Assembly: GCA_029210585.1 (NCBI GenBank)
Contig: JARGFP010000009.1
Coordinates: 1-64,000, forward strand
Source: Bacteroidales bacterium
GTDB taxonomy: Bacteria; Bacteroidota; Bacteroidia; Bacteroidales; GCA-2748055
Length of the DNA stretch: 64,000 bases
Direction of reading: 5' to 3'
Shown piece by piece: positions 44,834 through 55,200 of the stretch (the first letter of the stretch is position 1; each line of letters starts with the position of its first letter). The notes below the pieces were generated by a model, which worked only from the letters and a program-made list of their open reading frames with translations, searched no databases and was not told the DNA's origin. Both the position numbers and the translations under genes were made by a program.

Positions 44834-45982
44834 CTACCTGTTCAGTATGATCCGGAATACAGTTTTGATACCGGGTTCAGAGGAATGCACAAAAATCTTC
44901 CCGTCGTGGTTTTCCTCTATGATCCTCTTTGTAAGTGATAGTCCCAGTCCCCATCCACGCTTCTTGGTGGTGTACCCGGGTTTGAAAATGGTAGTAAACC
45001 TGGATTTCGGAATGCCTTTTCCAGTGTCTTCAATGTCAATGGTCACATGCTTGTCGGCGGGCGTGCACCTGATGGTGAGTTCTCCTGCTCCTTCCATGGC
45101 ATCCATGGCATTCTTGCAGAGGTTTTCGATGACCCAGTCCAGTAAGGTCTCGTTGACCGGTACGATCACAGGCCCCTCGGGGAGCAGTGTTGTGAACCGG
45201 ACCGACTTACCCCTTCTCGTCTGGATATAGGACAGGCTGTTTTCAATGACACTGATCACATCCATCTCCACAAGTGATGGTTTGGATCCTATCTTGGAAA
45301 AACGGTCGGCGATCCTTACCAGGCGTTCGGAATCTTTCTCCAGTTCCTTCGTGGCCGAAGGATCTGCCCCCGATTGTTTCAGGATTTCAACCCACCCGCT
45401 CAGGGAGGAAATAGGCGTCCCCAGCTGGTGGGCAGTCTCCTTCGACAGGCCTGTCCAGACTTTGTTCTGCTCCGCTTTCCTCGACACACTGAAAGCCACG
45501 TAGGAAACACCGATGAACAGAATGATCACGGCCAGCTGGAAATAGGGGAAAGCTGCAATTTTCCGTAGCAGGTTGGAATTTCTGTAATAGAGGTACTGGT
45601 ACTTGTTCCTCCCCAGTTCAATGACGATGCTGTCATTCTCACTTTTCATTTTTTCGAGTGATTTCGCCATGTAGACTTCCTGGTTGATCCGCGCGGTATC
45701 CAGGTTGCGCGAGGCCATGATGTTCCCTTCTGCATCGGTAAGAATGACAGGTATATTGGTGTTGTTTTCCAGGACCTGCAAGGGAAAGAGGATGTCATTC
45801 CCTGAAGGATCGGGATTGGCCAGGATGCGGGTGGCTTCGGCCCATAATTCGATCTTCTCCCGTTCATCCTCGGCAATGGTCTTCACCAGCCGGTTGGTGT
45901 AAAAAAGGGATCCGGCCCCGATCAGTACAGCAGAAAACAAAAGGATGAACTTCCAGCGTTGTTTTTTTTCGTATATATTCAT
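44834..45982 (-). CDS. Sensor histidine kinase
   Basis: This membrane kinase has 382 residues. Span 1 is at about 11-28 and span 2 at 146-165, with a roughly 115-residue periplasmic sensor between them. His185 in KETAHQLGTPISSL is the phospho-site, and the HATPase domain shows ENLCKNAMDAM, DTGKGIP and GWGLGLSLTKRI. The AHQLGTPISSLSGW variant of the H-box is common in Bacteroidota kinases. There is no HAMP domain and no response regulator next to it. It starts 10 bp after the AsmA-like gene, so it is likely co-transcribed with it. Confidence 0.9.
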   Translation of the reverse strand: MNIYEKKQRWKFILLFSAVLIGAGSLFYTNRLVKTIAEDEREKIELWAEATRILANPDPSGNDILFPLQVLENNTNIPVILTDAEGNIMASRNLDTARINQEVYMAKSLEKMKSENDSIVIELGRNKYQYLYYRNSNLLRKIAAFPYFQLAVIILFIGVSYVAFSVSRKAEQNKVWTGLSKETAHQLGTPISSLSGWVEILKQSGADPSATKELEKDSERLVRIADRFSKIGSKPSLVEMDVISVIENSLSYIQTRRGKSVRFTTLLPEGPVIVPVNETLLDWVIENLCKNAMDAMEGAGELTIRCTPADKHVTIDIEDTGKGIPKSRFTTIFKPGYTTKKRGWGLGLSLTKRIIEENHDGKIFVHSSEPGIKTVFRIILNR

Positions 45983-45992
45983 CTATGAAATA

Positions 45993-48635
45993 TTAGAGAT
46001 CGTTGTCATCAATAATGAATTTAGGTCCAGGCGCACTGGTAGTGTCTTTTTTTCTTTGCCACCATTTGCGCTTTTCTTCCACCGGCGGTTGGGTATCCTG
46101 CGGCTCCTCTCCCGGGAACTCAAATTTGAATACCGGCTGTTCGGTCTTCCCCGTATTTTCCCGATGCTGCTCCTCTTTACCGGTATTACCGAATGCATCT
46201 TTCAATACATTCTTTAATTCCTGCTTCTCCTTCCTGAGGTCCTCCTGTATCTTTTTCATCGCCTGCTCCTCGTCAAATTTGATCATCATCCCGTCTCCCT
46301 CGTCGAAGAGAACCAGGAAAATGGTTCGCCTGTCTTCCTTGTCCAGGGCGATATTGAATTCCTTGTCAGGATTGCTTTTCGCCTTATTGAAAAGCAGTTC
46401 AGATAAACGTGTTGCCAGGTGGTACTCATAGGTTTTATCGAAGCTGTGATATCCTGAAGCCTGGAGGTTGAGGGCATTTGACCTGATATCCATGGCGGGA
46501 ATGGTAATCATATTGTTGTTGATCAGGATCGTGTTGCTGATGTTGGAAAACTGGACCTGGTCCATTTTGTCGATCTTAAGGAAATCTGATAGCGCAATCA
46601 ACGGTTGAAAATCATTCAGTTCACCATCCCTGATAACAAAGCTGTTCTCAGAAATAATGCCGCTGGTATTGATGGAAAAATCATTGTTCAGTGGCGCAAG
46701 GAATTCTGATTCACCTGAAATGCTGCCTTCAATATTTTCATACGTAAGGAAATCCTGTCCAAAATTATTGAATGAGCGGAAAACATCGCTGATTTCCACA
46801 TTTCTGAAAGTGCTGTGCATATTCACCTGGTAACGCGGCTGATGCAGATCAAACAATGCCACCCTGCCGTTGACAGACCCGTTCATGGTTTCCAAGTAAA
46901 ACGGATCCACCGTCAGCCCGGGGTATTTGTAGGTGATGTTTCCTGAAACCTGTTTGGTGTGGAGTTGTCCCTTGGTGATCCGGTCAAATTTGAAATCCAG
47001 GTCCAGGGCAAGATAATCGGGGAAAGAAAACGGCCCGGTTTTTTTCCTGTCCTGCTTCATCTCCCCTGACAGCTGATCGATATTAAGGTTGCTGCTGGAA
47101 AGGGTTCCCCGGATATCGATCCGTGGATCTGAAGTAAACGCGGCAAGCGGATTCATCAGCGAAAATTCCAGGTCGAAATCCGTATCATTCATGTAGCCGG
47201 TAAGACCGGCATTCAGGGTTTTTGAATCAACGAAAACGTTTCCGCCAATCTCCCTGAAATGAAGATCCGGCCCGGTGAGCAGGAATTCCACATCATTTAC
47301 CCCGAGTGTGCCGACCGGGTCAAAGGTAACATTCCTGGTGGAGTCAGACAGGTCACTGATGGTGCCGGTAATACGCAGGTCGGGATAAATTTTGCCATCG
47401 CCGGTATGCAGCGGAAGTCCCTTGAGCCATGGATCCAGGTCGGTCAGAGACACATCCCCTTTGACCACGATGTTAAATGAAGGCCTGAGAAGGTCTTCCA
47501 GCCTGACTGATCCTGAAACTTCAGATGCTCCCGACCTGGCTGAAAAAGAGTGGAGATTGATCACCGTGGAGCGAACACTCATGAGGTTGCCATTGGTGTA
47601 AGTTCCTTCTGCTGACAGGCTTTTCAGTTCAAGGGGAATCCTGTCGGATTGCAGGGAGGCATTTTTGGTCGAAAACCGGGCGGTGATATGGGGAGAAAGC
47701 GTGGGACTTGTAAGTCCTGTAACGTCAACTGCGAGGTTGATGTTACCCCTGCCAGTTATGCCCGGAGATTTCTTGCTGCTGGACAGGATACGGGATACCC
47801 ATTCGATATTGATCTTCTCTCCTGAAAAATGCAGATCCAGGTCCGCACCCACCTCTTTGTCTACCAGGAATTCCCCCGTGATGGCAGCGGTAAGGTCCCC
47901 GATCATCATTTCACCGCGTGAGATAGTGAAGTGGTTGTTGTTCACCTCCAGGAATACATTTGTGCTGACGTCCTGCCCTGACAAATAATACACACCGTGG
48001 TTGATGATGTTTTCCACGTAGGCATTGCCACTGGCTTTCAGCATGTAATCGCGGTTCCCAAAATTTCCTTCCAGGGAGATTTCTTCAAGGAGGATGTGGG
48101 AACGGATCTCTTTTGCAACATTGATATACTGGATGTCCAGGTCTCTTAGCGTGACTCCTTTCATTTCAATGGGCCGGCCTGCTCCTGTATCATCTTTAGG
48201 GTCCCGGACCATAAAATTCCCGTTGCCGGCACCATCGATAAGGATCCGCAATATGCCTTCCCGGGCTTCAAGGCTCTTGATCGTGAATTTTTTTCTCAGC
48301 AGATCCGGAAGATTGAACTGCAGGTACAGCCGGTCAGCAACAAAAAGGGTATCGGGAGGAACATCCCCGAAGACGGTGCGGTCGAAGCGGTGACCTGACC
48401 AGACCGTTACATCGTTGAAAAAAACGGAGGTATTGGGGAACCTCCTCAGGACGCTTATCCCCATCTCTCCAACCGATATTTTGGTATCCAGCTGGTCGTT
48501 GATAAGGTCCATAGTATATTCCTGCACGTCGTCGCCGTAAAATTTTACGATAACTATGCTCGTGATCACTGACAGCAGAACGAATATGATCAGGAATGCT
48601 GCCAGGTATTCCAGGAAAATACGGATCTTCCTCAC
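45993..48635 (-). CDS. AsmA-like inner-membrane-anchored protein
   Basis: This 880-residue protein has one N-terminal membrane span (about 8-32) followed by a very long periplasmic region of repeated beta strands, the layout of AsmA/TamB/YhdP-type proteins. Typical segments are IKSLEAREGILRILIDGAGNGNF (in two parts) and TRLSELLFNKAKSNPDKEF near the end. The last 110 residues are charged and low in complexity (KKIQEDLRKEKQELKNVLK, then many Glu/Gln/Lys). AsmA-like proteins form long hydrophobic grooves that help phospholipids travel to the outer membrane. The gene lies between pepE (29 bp upstream) and a kinase gene (10 bp downstream). Confidence 0.85.
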   Translation of the reverse strand: MRKIRIFLEYLAAFLIIFVLLSVITSIVIVKFYGDDVQEYTMDLINDQLDTKISVGEMGISVLRRFPNTSVFFNDVTVWSGHRFDRTVFGDVPPDTLFVADRLYLQFNLPDLLRKKFTIKSLEAREGILRILIDGAGNGNFMVRDPKDDTGAGRPIEMKGVTLRDLDIQYINVAKEIRSHILLEEISLEGNFGNRDYMLKASGNAYVENIINHGVYYLSGQDVSTNVFLEVNNNHFTISRGEMMIGDLTAAITGEFLVDKEVGADLDLHFSGEKINIEWVSRILSSSKKSPGITGRGNINLAVDVTGLTSPTLSPHITARFSTKNASLQSDRIPLELKSLSAEGTYTNGNLMSVRSTVINLHSFSARSGASEVSGSVRLEDLLRPSFNIVVKGDVSLTDLDPWLKGLPLHTGDGKIYPDLRITGTISDLSDSTRNVTFDPVGTLGVNDVEFLLTGPDLHFREIGGNVFVDSKTLNAGLTGYMNDTDFDLEFSLMNPLAAFTSDPRIDIRGTLSSSNLNIDQLSGEMKQDRKKTGPFSFPDYLALDLDFKFDRITKGQLHTKQVSGNITYKYPGLTVDPFYLETMNGSVNGRVALFDLHQPRYQVNMHSTFRNVEISDVFRSFNNFGQDFLTYENIEGSISGESEFLAPLNNDFSINTSGIISENSFVIRDGELNDFQPLIALSDFLKIDKMDQVQFSNISNTILINNNMITIPAMDIRSNALNLQASGYHSFDKTYEYHLATRLSELLFNKAKSNPDKEFNIALDKEDRRTIFLVLFDEGDGMMIKFDEEQAMKKIQEDLRKEKQELKNVLKDAFGNTGKEEQHRENTGKTEQPVFKFEFPGEEPQDTQPPVEEKRKWWQRKKDTTSAPGPKFIIDDNDL

Positions 48636-48664
48636 AACTTCTTTTCCCTCCTTAGTTGACGTGG

Positions 48665-49369
48665 CTACAGGAATTTACTGAAATCCTCCCCGGGTTCCAT
48701 CTCTGCAGGCGTTTCGCTATACCTGAATACACGTACCGGCTTGTTGCCGATAAGCTTCATTATCTTGTCTTCAATGCGTAACATACATCCCTCGCGTAAT
48801 CCAAGAACAGTGATGTCCTTGTTGGCGACCAGGAATTCCATGATCCTGTCTTCCCTGGTTTCTCCTGCATGCCCGTCAGGATTATGATCCAGGTAGTGGG
48901 GGTTGACCTGGAAATCGACCAGGTGAAATGCATCAAAACCATCGGGCTCAACGATCGGCATGTCATTCGTCGTGCGGATCGTGGGACAGGCCATGTTTGA
49001 TCCTGCACTCCAGCCAATATAGGGTATTCCGTTCATGACTTTTTGCCTCACAGGCCCGATCAGGCGGTTGTCGCGAATCATTTTCAGCAGATGAAAGGTG
49101 TTCCCGCCACCTACAATGATCGCTTCGGCATCATTTACTGCCTGTACCGGGTCGTCAAATTCGTGGACCGACCTGATATCATGACCTATTTCGTTAAAGC
49201 GGGACCTGACCTTCGCGGCATAATCATCAAATGACATGGTTACACTGGCATAAGGGAAAAACAATCCGGTGATTTTTTTATCGCCAAGGAATTTCCTGAT
49301 CTCCTCTTTGGGATAATCCAGGTAAACTTCTCCGGCATTCGTTGAATTACTGATCAGTAACAGTCGCAT
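48665..49369 (-). CDS. pepE: Peptidase E (alpha-aspartyl dipeptidase)
   Basis: This 234-residue cytoplasmic serine peptidase of family S51 cleaves dipeptides with N-terminal aspartate. Ser121 in the nucleophile elbow GWSAGSN, Asp136 in TTNDMPIV and His158 in VNPHYLDHN correspond to the Ser/Asp/His residues of Salmonella PepE. The N-terminus MRLLLISNSTNAGEVYLDYP is also typical. The gene precedes the AsmA-like gene by 29 bp and may share its transcript, though the functions do not obviously connect. Confidence 0.92.
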   Translation of the reverse strand: MRLLLISNSTNAGEVYLDYPKEEIRKFLGDKKITGLFFPYASVTMSFDDYAAKVRSRFNEIGHDIRSVHEFDDPVQAVNDAEAIIVGGGNTFHLLKMIRDNRLIGPVRQKVMNGIPYIGWSAGSNMACPTIRTTNDMPIVEPDGFDAFHLVDFQVNPHYLDHNPDGHAGETREDRIMEFLVANKDITVLGLREGCMLRIEDKIMKLIGNKPVRVFRYSETPAEMEPGEDFSKFL

Positions 49370-49470
49370 ACGTTATGGTTATAAATTCACTGTAAAATTA
49401 CAATAATAAGGGAAAGCGGCCTGCAAAGTTTTCAAGAAAGAAAAACAATAACAATAGGGACACAATTGTG

Positions 49471-50916
49471 TCAGGACAATTTAATTTTCCGGTCGGAAAT
49501 ATCTATGATTGCCCCACGGAATCCCATCAGTTTGTTATCACGGTGGATACGGTTGGTATATACAAGTACCGGGAATGTGGTGCCGTCTTTTCTGCGGGCA
49601 ATATATTCAACCGGGCCCGCCGATTCATTTCCCAGGACAATGGGACCGTTTTTTGCCTTCAGGATGGTAATGATGTTTACCCCATTCTGCACCTCCTCCC
49701 TGGTGTAGAAAAACGACTTTTGCCAGTTGCTGTTCACATAGGTAAGGTTGCCAAACTGATCTGTTTCAAATACAGACTGCGGAAGATTATCGGCCAGCTG
49801 CCGGTACTTTTCTTCGTTCTCGATCAATGCCTTCTGTACCTTATTCAAATCCTCTTTCTCCTGCCTGATCTGCTCGATCAGGGACCTGAACTCCTTATAC
49901 AATACGGAAGTCTCATAGTTGCTGAAGTTCTGTTCCAGCTGATCATCCTGCTTCAGGTTGTTTTCAGATAACTTCCTGATGTGACTTGTCAGTGTGGTCA
50001 AAGGCGCAGAGATGTAGCCGGATATCACCCGGCTCAGGAGGATGCTGACAAGCAGGAATACCAAAAAGGAAAATATATAGAAAATTTCCAGGTACCTGAA
50101 CAGAACGGTCTTCCTGGATTCAGCGGTGCTGATCACGTGATTGAAGCGTTTTTCGATGTTGATTTCAAGTTCATCGAGCTGGCTTTTCGTTCCTGTTTCC
50201 GGTGTCTTGAGTCCAATTTGCCGGTCCACTGCAACCAGGTTGTTGAATTCCTCCATGTAATTATCAAGAATCATAATGATGGAATCTTTCCGGTAACGGC
50301 TGATCCGTGGGTCATCTGTGATCATCTCCCGGAAACGGCTTCCCAGGTCGTTCAGCTTGCCTACATATTGTTGTTCATTGCGGATAATGTAGTCTTTTTC
50401 ATGTCTCCTCAGATTCAATACATACGTCTGATCCAGTTCACCGAAACCCTCCAGCTGGTGGGCAAATGCCCGCATTTTACCCACAATACCGTAATCTTTG
50501 AATCCCCGTACCAGTATCAGTGCTATGATTTGATCGACAGAGGTGACATACGTTTCAAAATCCGCTGCCAGGCTGTCAACAGCCCCCTGGATATTCATCC
50601 TTGCAACCATGGAATTGTGGCGAAGTGCTTCCAGTGTTGCATTGATTCCCTTCACCCGTTGTTCATGATCTTCAAGCAACGTACTTTCCTGTGTATCGAA
50701 AAACGCAAGGTTGCTGGTTTCATAGGTAAAAAAGACATCTGTAATATTGAAATCCTTTTGTACATCAAGGTGCAGTTCATAAATCTGTCCGATCACATTT
50801 GTGATCCTGGTCTTTTGGTGGATATACAGGGCATTGAATGCAATAAACACCAGGATCAGGACCACTGAAAATCCCAGGAACCAGACCAGGAGCGTATTGC
50901 GCAATGTCTTTTTCAT
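49471..50916 (-). CDS. Membrane sensor with HAMP and C-terminal PAS domain, no output domain
   Basis: This protein has 481 residues from the ATG at 50916. Span 1 is at about 5-28, followed by a four-helix-type periplasmic region and span 2 at about 285-305, then a HAMP domain (about 305-357), a coiled coil and one PAS domain (about 370-478) ending IDISDRKIKLS. PAS domains of this style normally lead into HisKA, and the IDISDRK ending is exactly where a kinase would begin; here a stop codon follows. No kinase fragment lies downstream (the next 100 bp have none), so it is either truncated or passes its signal by protein contact. A TACCTTTG -7 box at 50945-50952 favours the second ATG. Confidence 0.75.
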   Translation of the reverse strand: MKKTLRNTLLVWFLGFSVVLILVFIAFNALYIHQKTRITNVIGQIYELHLDVQKDFNITDVFFTYETSNLAFFDTQESTLLEDHEQRVKGINATLEALRHNSMVARMNIQGAVDSLAADFETYVTSVDQIIALILVRGFKDYGIVGKMRAFAHQLEGFGELDQTYVLNLRRHEKDYIIRNEQQYVGKLNDLGSRFREMITDDPRISRYRKDSIIMILDNYMEEFNNLVAVDRQIGLKTPETGTKSQLDELEINIEKRFNHVISTAESRKTVLFRYLEIFYIFSFLVFLLVSILLSRVISGYISAPLTTLTSHIRKLSENNLKQDDQLEQNFSNYETSVLYKEFRSLIEQIRQEKEDLNKVQKALIENEEKYRQLADNLPQSVFETDQFGNLTYVNSNWQKSFFYTREEVQNGVNIITILKAKNGPIVLGNESAGPVEYIARRKDGTTFPVLVYTNRIHRDNKLMGFRGAIIDISDRKIKLS

Positions 50917-50944
50917 GTGAACAGGCTTACCCATATTGCGGCTA

Positions 50945-50952
50945 CAAAGGTA
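50945..50952 (-). promoter_or_regulatory. Bacteroidota -7 promoter box (TACCTTTG)
   Basis: On the minus strand TACCTTTG matches TANNTTTG. No good -33 box is seen at the normal distance. Transcription would begin near 50940, so the first ATG (50934) would have almost no leader, whereas the ATG at 50916 would have about 22 nt. Confidence 0.4.
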
Positions 50953-51011
50953 ACAAGTGGATCACCGTTCTGTATGAAGAGATTATTAAATAATAGTAAA
51001 GTAATGGATAC

Positions 51012-51043
51012 AAAAAAGGACCGCCGGTGCCGGCAGTCCTTTT
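51012..51043 (-). terminator. Rho-independent terminator of the ECF-linked barrel gene
   Basis: The arms 51014-51027 and 51030-51043 are complementary at all but one position (AAAAGGAC pairs with GTCCTTTT, then a GC-rich part closes the loop). Reading leftwards the stem is followed by a run of T. It lies 23 bp after the stop of the gene at 51066-52082. Confidence 0.85.
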
Positions 51044-51065
51044 CGGTAGTATTTTGTGCAGCCTG

Positions 51066-52082
51066 TCAGAAGGAAACCAGGTTCAGTCCCACGCTGAACG
51101 GGTACAGTTCCGGTGTGTCAGTCTCTCCGAAAAGCGGGGAAAAGTAATAATTTGCGAACAGGTTGATGGCCATGTAACCTACCCTGAAAGTTGCCCCGTA
51201 ACGGAAGGGCGCGAGGCTGAAGTCGTCTTTCCTGACCTCTTTCTGCCTGCCACCGTCCTGGTATTTGATCTTGGTCCTGGACCCGAGCTTTACGCCACCG
51301 GTCATCCCGGCTGAAATATGAACGCGTTTCTTCCCTGCGGGAATCTGAAATTCCAGCAGAAGCGGCGCATTCAGGTAGGTTGTTGCCAGCTTGGATTTTG
51401 TAACGCCGTTGTATACGGGGGCCGGTCTTTCGAAGATATCGCCATTTTCCTCAACAATGGAGTTGTTACCGTCGAATACATAATTGGACCACTCAATACC
51501 CATGCCGGTAACCAGCCCGACATAGGAGGTCCCCAGCCCTATTCCGTATTCCAGGAAGTTGAGATTGTAGTTCCACGATTTGGCGGTATTCAAATTCATG
51601 AATGTACCGGTATGCAGGGTATTATCAGCATTCAGGAAATTATTAAGCCCTATCTCAAAACCCGCATAATGGGGCTTGAATTTTTTCTTCTTCTGCTTCT
51701 CTCCTTCATCATTTTCATCATCTTCCACCTTGGCTTTGTTTTTGTTTTCATTCATTTCGATGATTTCGATGGTGTAACCGTCTTTTCCTTCAACGATGCT
51801 CATTCCCTTGGATCCAAGCTGGAACTTCGTGGTGTCGCCATTGTCTTCAATGATAAAAATCTCGTTTTCACCCACTTTCACCTCGGTCTTCTCCGGTGTC
51901 TTAAAGGAGATGTCTTCCGGAAGATCCGGAACGTCGGGAGCATCAGGAGCATCAGGAACACCTGGTACTTCTGCGGGTGTCGCGACTTTTTCCTGTGATT
52001 GGGGAGCGGGGATCGTATCCTGCTGTGCCAGTGCGGGCGATATGATCGCAAGTGCCAGGATAATTGCTGATAATTTTTTCAT
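51066..52082 (-). CDS. Outer-membrane beta-barrel protein under ECF control
   Basis: This 338-residue protein has a signal peptide (1-19, ending ALAQ), then a proline/aspartate repeat (VPDAPDAPDVPDLP, about 41-55), a short strand-rich region, and an acidic-to-basic linker (DDENDEGEKQKKKKFK, about 121-136). The C-terminal half is an outer-membrane barrel of the PorT-like/beta-barrel type (PHYAGFEIGLNNFLN at its start, YPFSVGLNLVSF as last strand). The proline-rich part may span the periplasm. An ECF promoter almost identical to that of the sigma gene at 37919 lies just upstream, and a clear terminator follows. It is probably an envelope-stress target or a part of the sensing circuit. Confidence 0.78.
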   Translation of the reverse strand: MKKLSAIILALAIISPALAQQDTIPAPQSQEKVATPAEVPGVPDAPDAPDVPDLPEDISFKTPEKTEVKVGENEIFIIEDNGDTTKFQLGSKGMSIVEGKDGYTIEIIEMNENKNKAKVEDDENDEGEKQKKKKFKPHYAGFEIGLNNFLNADNTLHTGTFMNLNTAKSWNYNLNFLEYGIGLGTSYVGLVTGMGIEWSNYVFDGNNSIVEENGDIFERPAPVYNGVTKSKLATTYLNAPLLLEFQIPAGKKRVHISAGMTGGVKLGSRTKIKYQDGGRQKEVRKDDFSLAPFRYGATFRVGYMAINLFANYYFSPLFGETDTPELYPFSVGLNLVSF

Positions 52083-52118
52083 GCTATTGTGTTTTTATCG
52101 GTTCAACTGCTGTTTTGC

Positions 52119-52152
52119 TGTAAGACGACAAAGGTGCCGGAAAAGTTACAGG
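52119..52152 (-). promoter_or_regulatory. Second ECF-type promoter, matching that of the sigma gene
   Basis: On the minus strand CCTGTAACTTTTC (52152-52140) and GTCGTCTTACA (52129-52119) are separated by 10 bp. Both words are identical to those before the sigma gene at 37919, where the gap is 9 bp. The barrel ATG is 37 bp downstream. Exact reuse of a 13-bp and an 11-bp word 14 kb apart is hard to explain by chance. Confidence 0.75.
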
Positions 52153-52266
52153 AGGGTTGAAAACTTGAAAAATACCTGGCAAAGCGGCAGGTATTATGTT
52201 CGCTGATCAGGAGCATTGCCCGGCATTCAGAGACAGCATCCGGTTTTCAGGAACATCTTCCGGGAT

Positions 52267-55200
52267 TCAAAAACGGACGCCTATTACCACTACGTCATCA
52301 ATCTGGTCAATGTCTCCTTTCCATGCGGCGAACTCCCTGTCAAGTATCTCCAGCTGTTCCTTCATGGGCTTGTCGGAGGCACCCAGGATCAGCTCACGAA
52401 ACCGTTTCGACATCAACTTTTTGGATGCGGGACCACCGAACTGATCGGCATACCCGTCGGAAAACAAATAGACCACGTCACCAGGCGCCAACCTGATTGA
52501 TCCGAGCCTGAAAGGATCCATTTTATCATGGATCGCAACCGGCATGGGCTCGCCCTTGATGCGGGTCAATTCGCTGTTCCTGACATGATACAATGGATTG
52601 TTGGCCGCTGCATAGGTCAGCATCCCTGTAGTACGGTTGTATTTGCACATGACCATGTCCATGCCGTCCTTGTTTTCACCGGATGTTCCTTTCTGGTGCA
52701 GGGTAGCAATGAGGTACAACCGTAATTCGTTCAATATCTGGTCCGGCTCAACAGACGCATGTTTGGTGATGATTTCGTTCAGGAAGCCCATTCCGAGCAT
52801 GCTCATGAATGCACCCGGCACACCATGACCGGTGCAATCTGCCGCAGTGAAATATACATGCTCGTCCTGTTCCGCTGCCCAGTAGAAATCACCACTGACG
52901 ATGTCACGGGGTTTGAACAGGACAAAATGATCGGGCAGTATGGCAGCAAGGGCTTCGGGGGAGGGAAGCATGGATTCCTGGATGCGCTGCGCATACTGGA
53001 TGCTGTCCATGATCTCCTTCTGCTGAACGGCAATCCTATCCCGCTGTGTCGTTGCGATATCCCGCTGAGCTTCAATCTCTGTGTTGGCTTCTTCCAGTTC
53101 AGCGGTCCGCTCCTTTACAAGTTGTTCGAGTTTTTTCTTCTGCAGCTGTATGGCCCGGACCCTTCCCTTGTAGAAGAGGGTTGCCAGGAGGATGATAAGC
53201 ATTACCAGGCAGATCCGGAACAGCCAGGTCTGGTACCAGGCTTTGTTGATGGCAAAACTGAAACTTTCGGCATATCCCCACAGGTTGTTCTTTCCTTTTG
53301 CCTTGTAAATGAATTCATACTCTCCCGGTGGAAGGTTGCTGTAATAGGCCCTGAATTCTTCGCCCCTGTGGTAGGAGGAATAGTTGTTGCCGGTTCCCCG
53401 GAGGTAAAATTCATATTCAACGGATTGTTCATCGGTGAACGAGAGCGCCGAAATCTCAAACACGAAGTTGTTCTGGTTGTGCCTGTATGTTTTTCCGGAA
53501 ACCGGGTCAATGGGCTCGCCATTCAGCGTGAGGCTCTCGATGTAACATACCGGGGCGTAAGAGCGGAAGGATTTTGCCCTGATGTTGAAATTGGAAATAC
53601 CGTGATAGGTACCTATCCAGAGCAGATCAGACTGGTCGAGGTAGAGTCCCCCGGAAGTGATCTCATCGCCGCTGAGTCCGTCTTTCGTGTCGATCCTGAA
53701 TTCGTGTTCGCGTGTGTTGGTGTTATAATAGGAAAACCCCCTGTTGGTTCCGACCCAGAGGTAATTCTTGTTTTTTGCAGCTACCAGGGCTTTGATCACC
53801 ACGTTTTCATCGTAGTTTGCCATCTCGAGGCTCTCAAACCTGTTGCCGGAAATAAGGCCGATACCACAGTCCGTACCCACCCATAACACACTGTCGCCCG
53901 GGTGCAGGGACCATACATTGCAGGAAGTCTCCATGACAGGCACAAATTCCTCACCGTTGAAAGACACAATTCCTTCATTGTTCCCCCCCAGGATACGTCC
54001 CTGGTATTCACAAAGCTGGTGAATATTCGACGTGTTGCGGTTCTTCAGCTGGCGGGGCTGACTGTAGAAGTCCTCCAGGTAATATACTACGCCGTCGATT
54101 CCGGTCAGCAGAAAAATTTCCCCGGAGGAGGAGACATACACGTTTTCCGGTGTCATCGAAAGCTGTGGAAATTGCGAAAACCGGATGATCTGCAGGTTAT
54201 TTACATAGACCTCATATACCCCGAATGTATTTGAGAGCAAGATGTTTCCGTTGTTCAGCAGGGTGGCAAGAAAAGTACTGTTGTCAACCCCAACGGCGGG
54301 ATGGTACTGGATGAGTTCGTCCCTGAAATGAAAAATTCCGTTGTTGGAGGTGATCCAGATGCGCCCGGTCTGGTCCTGGAAAACAGAGTATACAAAGGAA
54401 TTGATGGTGTTCGGATAAAAGTTTCTCAATCCCTTCCGGTTGGTAAGCCTTTGCATACCTCCCGAGAAACCGATCCAGATATTGTCTTCCATATCTGCCA
54501 GGAAGGAGTGGATCTTATTGTTCCTGATGCCGATTTCCTCCTCGTAGAGCACCGGTTTCTGATCGGTGGAGTTGACCTGGTAGATCCTGGCATCTGAGAT
54601 GAGCCATACGGATCCGTAGTTGTTGGTTTTGATCTCTGAGAAAATTTCGGTGGGAAAATCCAGCCGTTGATTTAGGTTGTGGAACTGCACTTCAGCGGCA
54701 TTTTTCCGAAGCTGTTCAAAATCGGCTATCAGCAGGCCGTCCTTGGTGGAGATCCAGAGGCTGTCATTGATGTCGATAAATACTGAAAAAGCATCCTGTT
54801 TGCTGATTCTTTCGGTGAAATTCTCTTCCGGGTCGATCAGGAACACGCCCATGGAGGTGGCCAGGAGGATGCTTCCTGACTTCGGATCCTCACTGATATT
54901 GTAGATCAGCCTGGGCAATTCGGGAAACCGGCTGTTGATATACCTTTCCTTACCGCCTGAACTGAGCTGGTACAACCCGTCTTCGCCAATGAGCCATTTA
55001 TTGTTCCTGCGATCCACATGGATTTTCTTGAATGATGTCCCGCCAAACCGTGTGGCGGTGACCGAATCTCTTCCGAATTCCGCTATCCCTTTGGTGGTGG
55101 CAAGAAAAATGGTTCCCGTGGAATCCTGCTGTATGTCCCTTACAGAGTTGGCGGGGAGCCCGTGATTTTCATTATACACATACATTTCACGGCCATTGTA

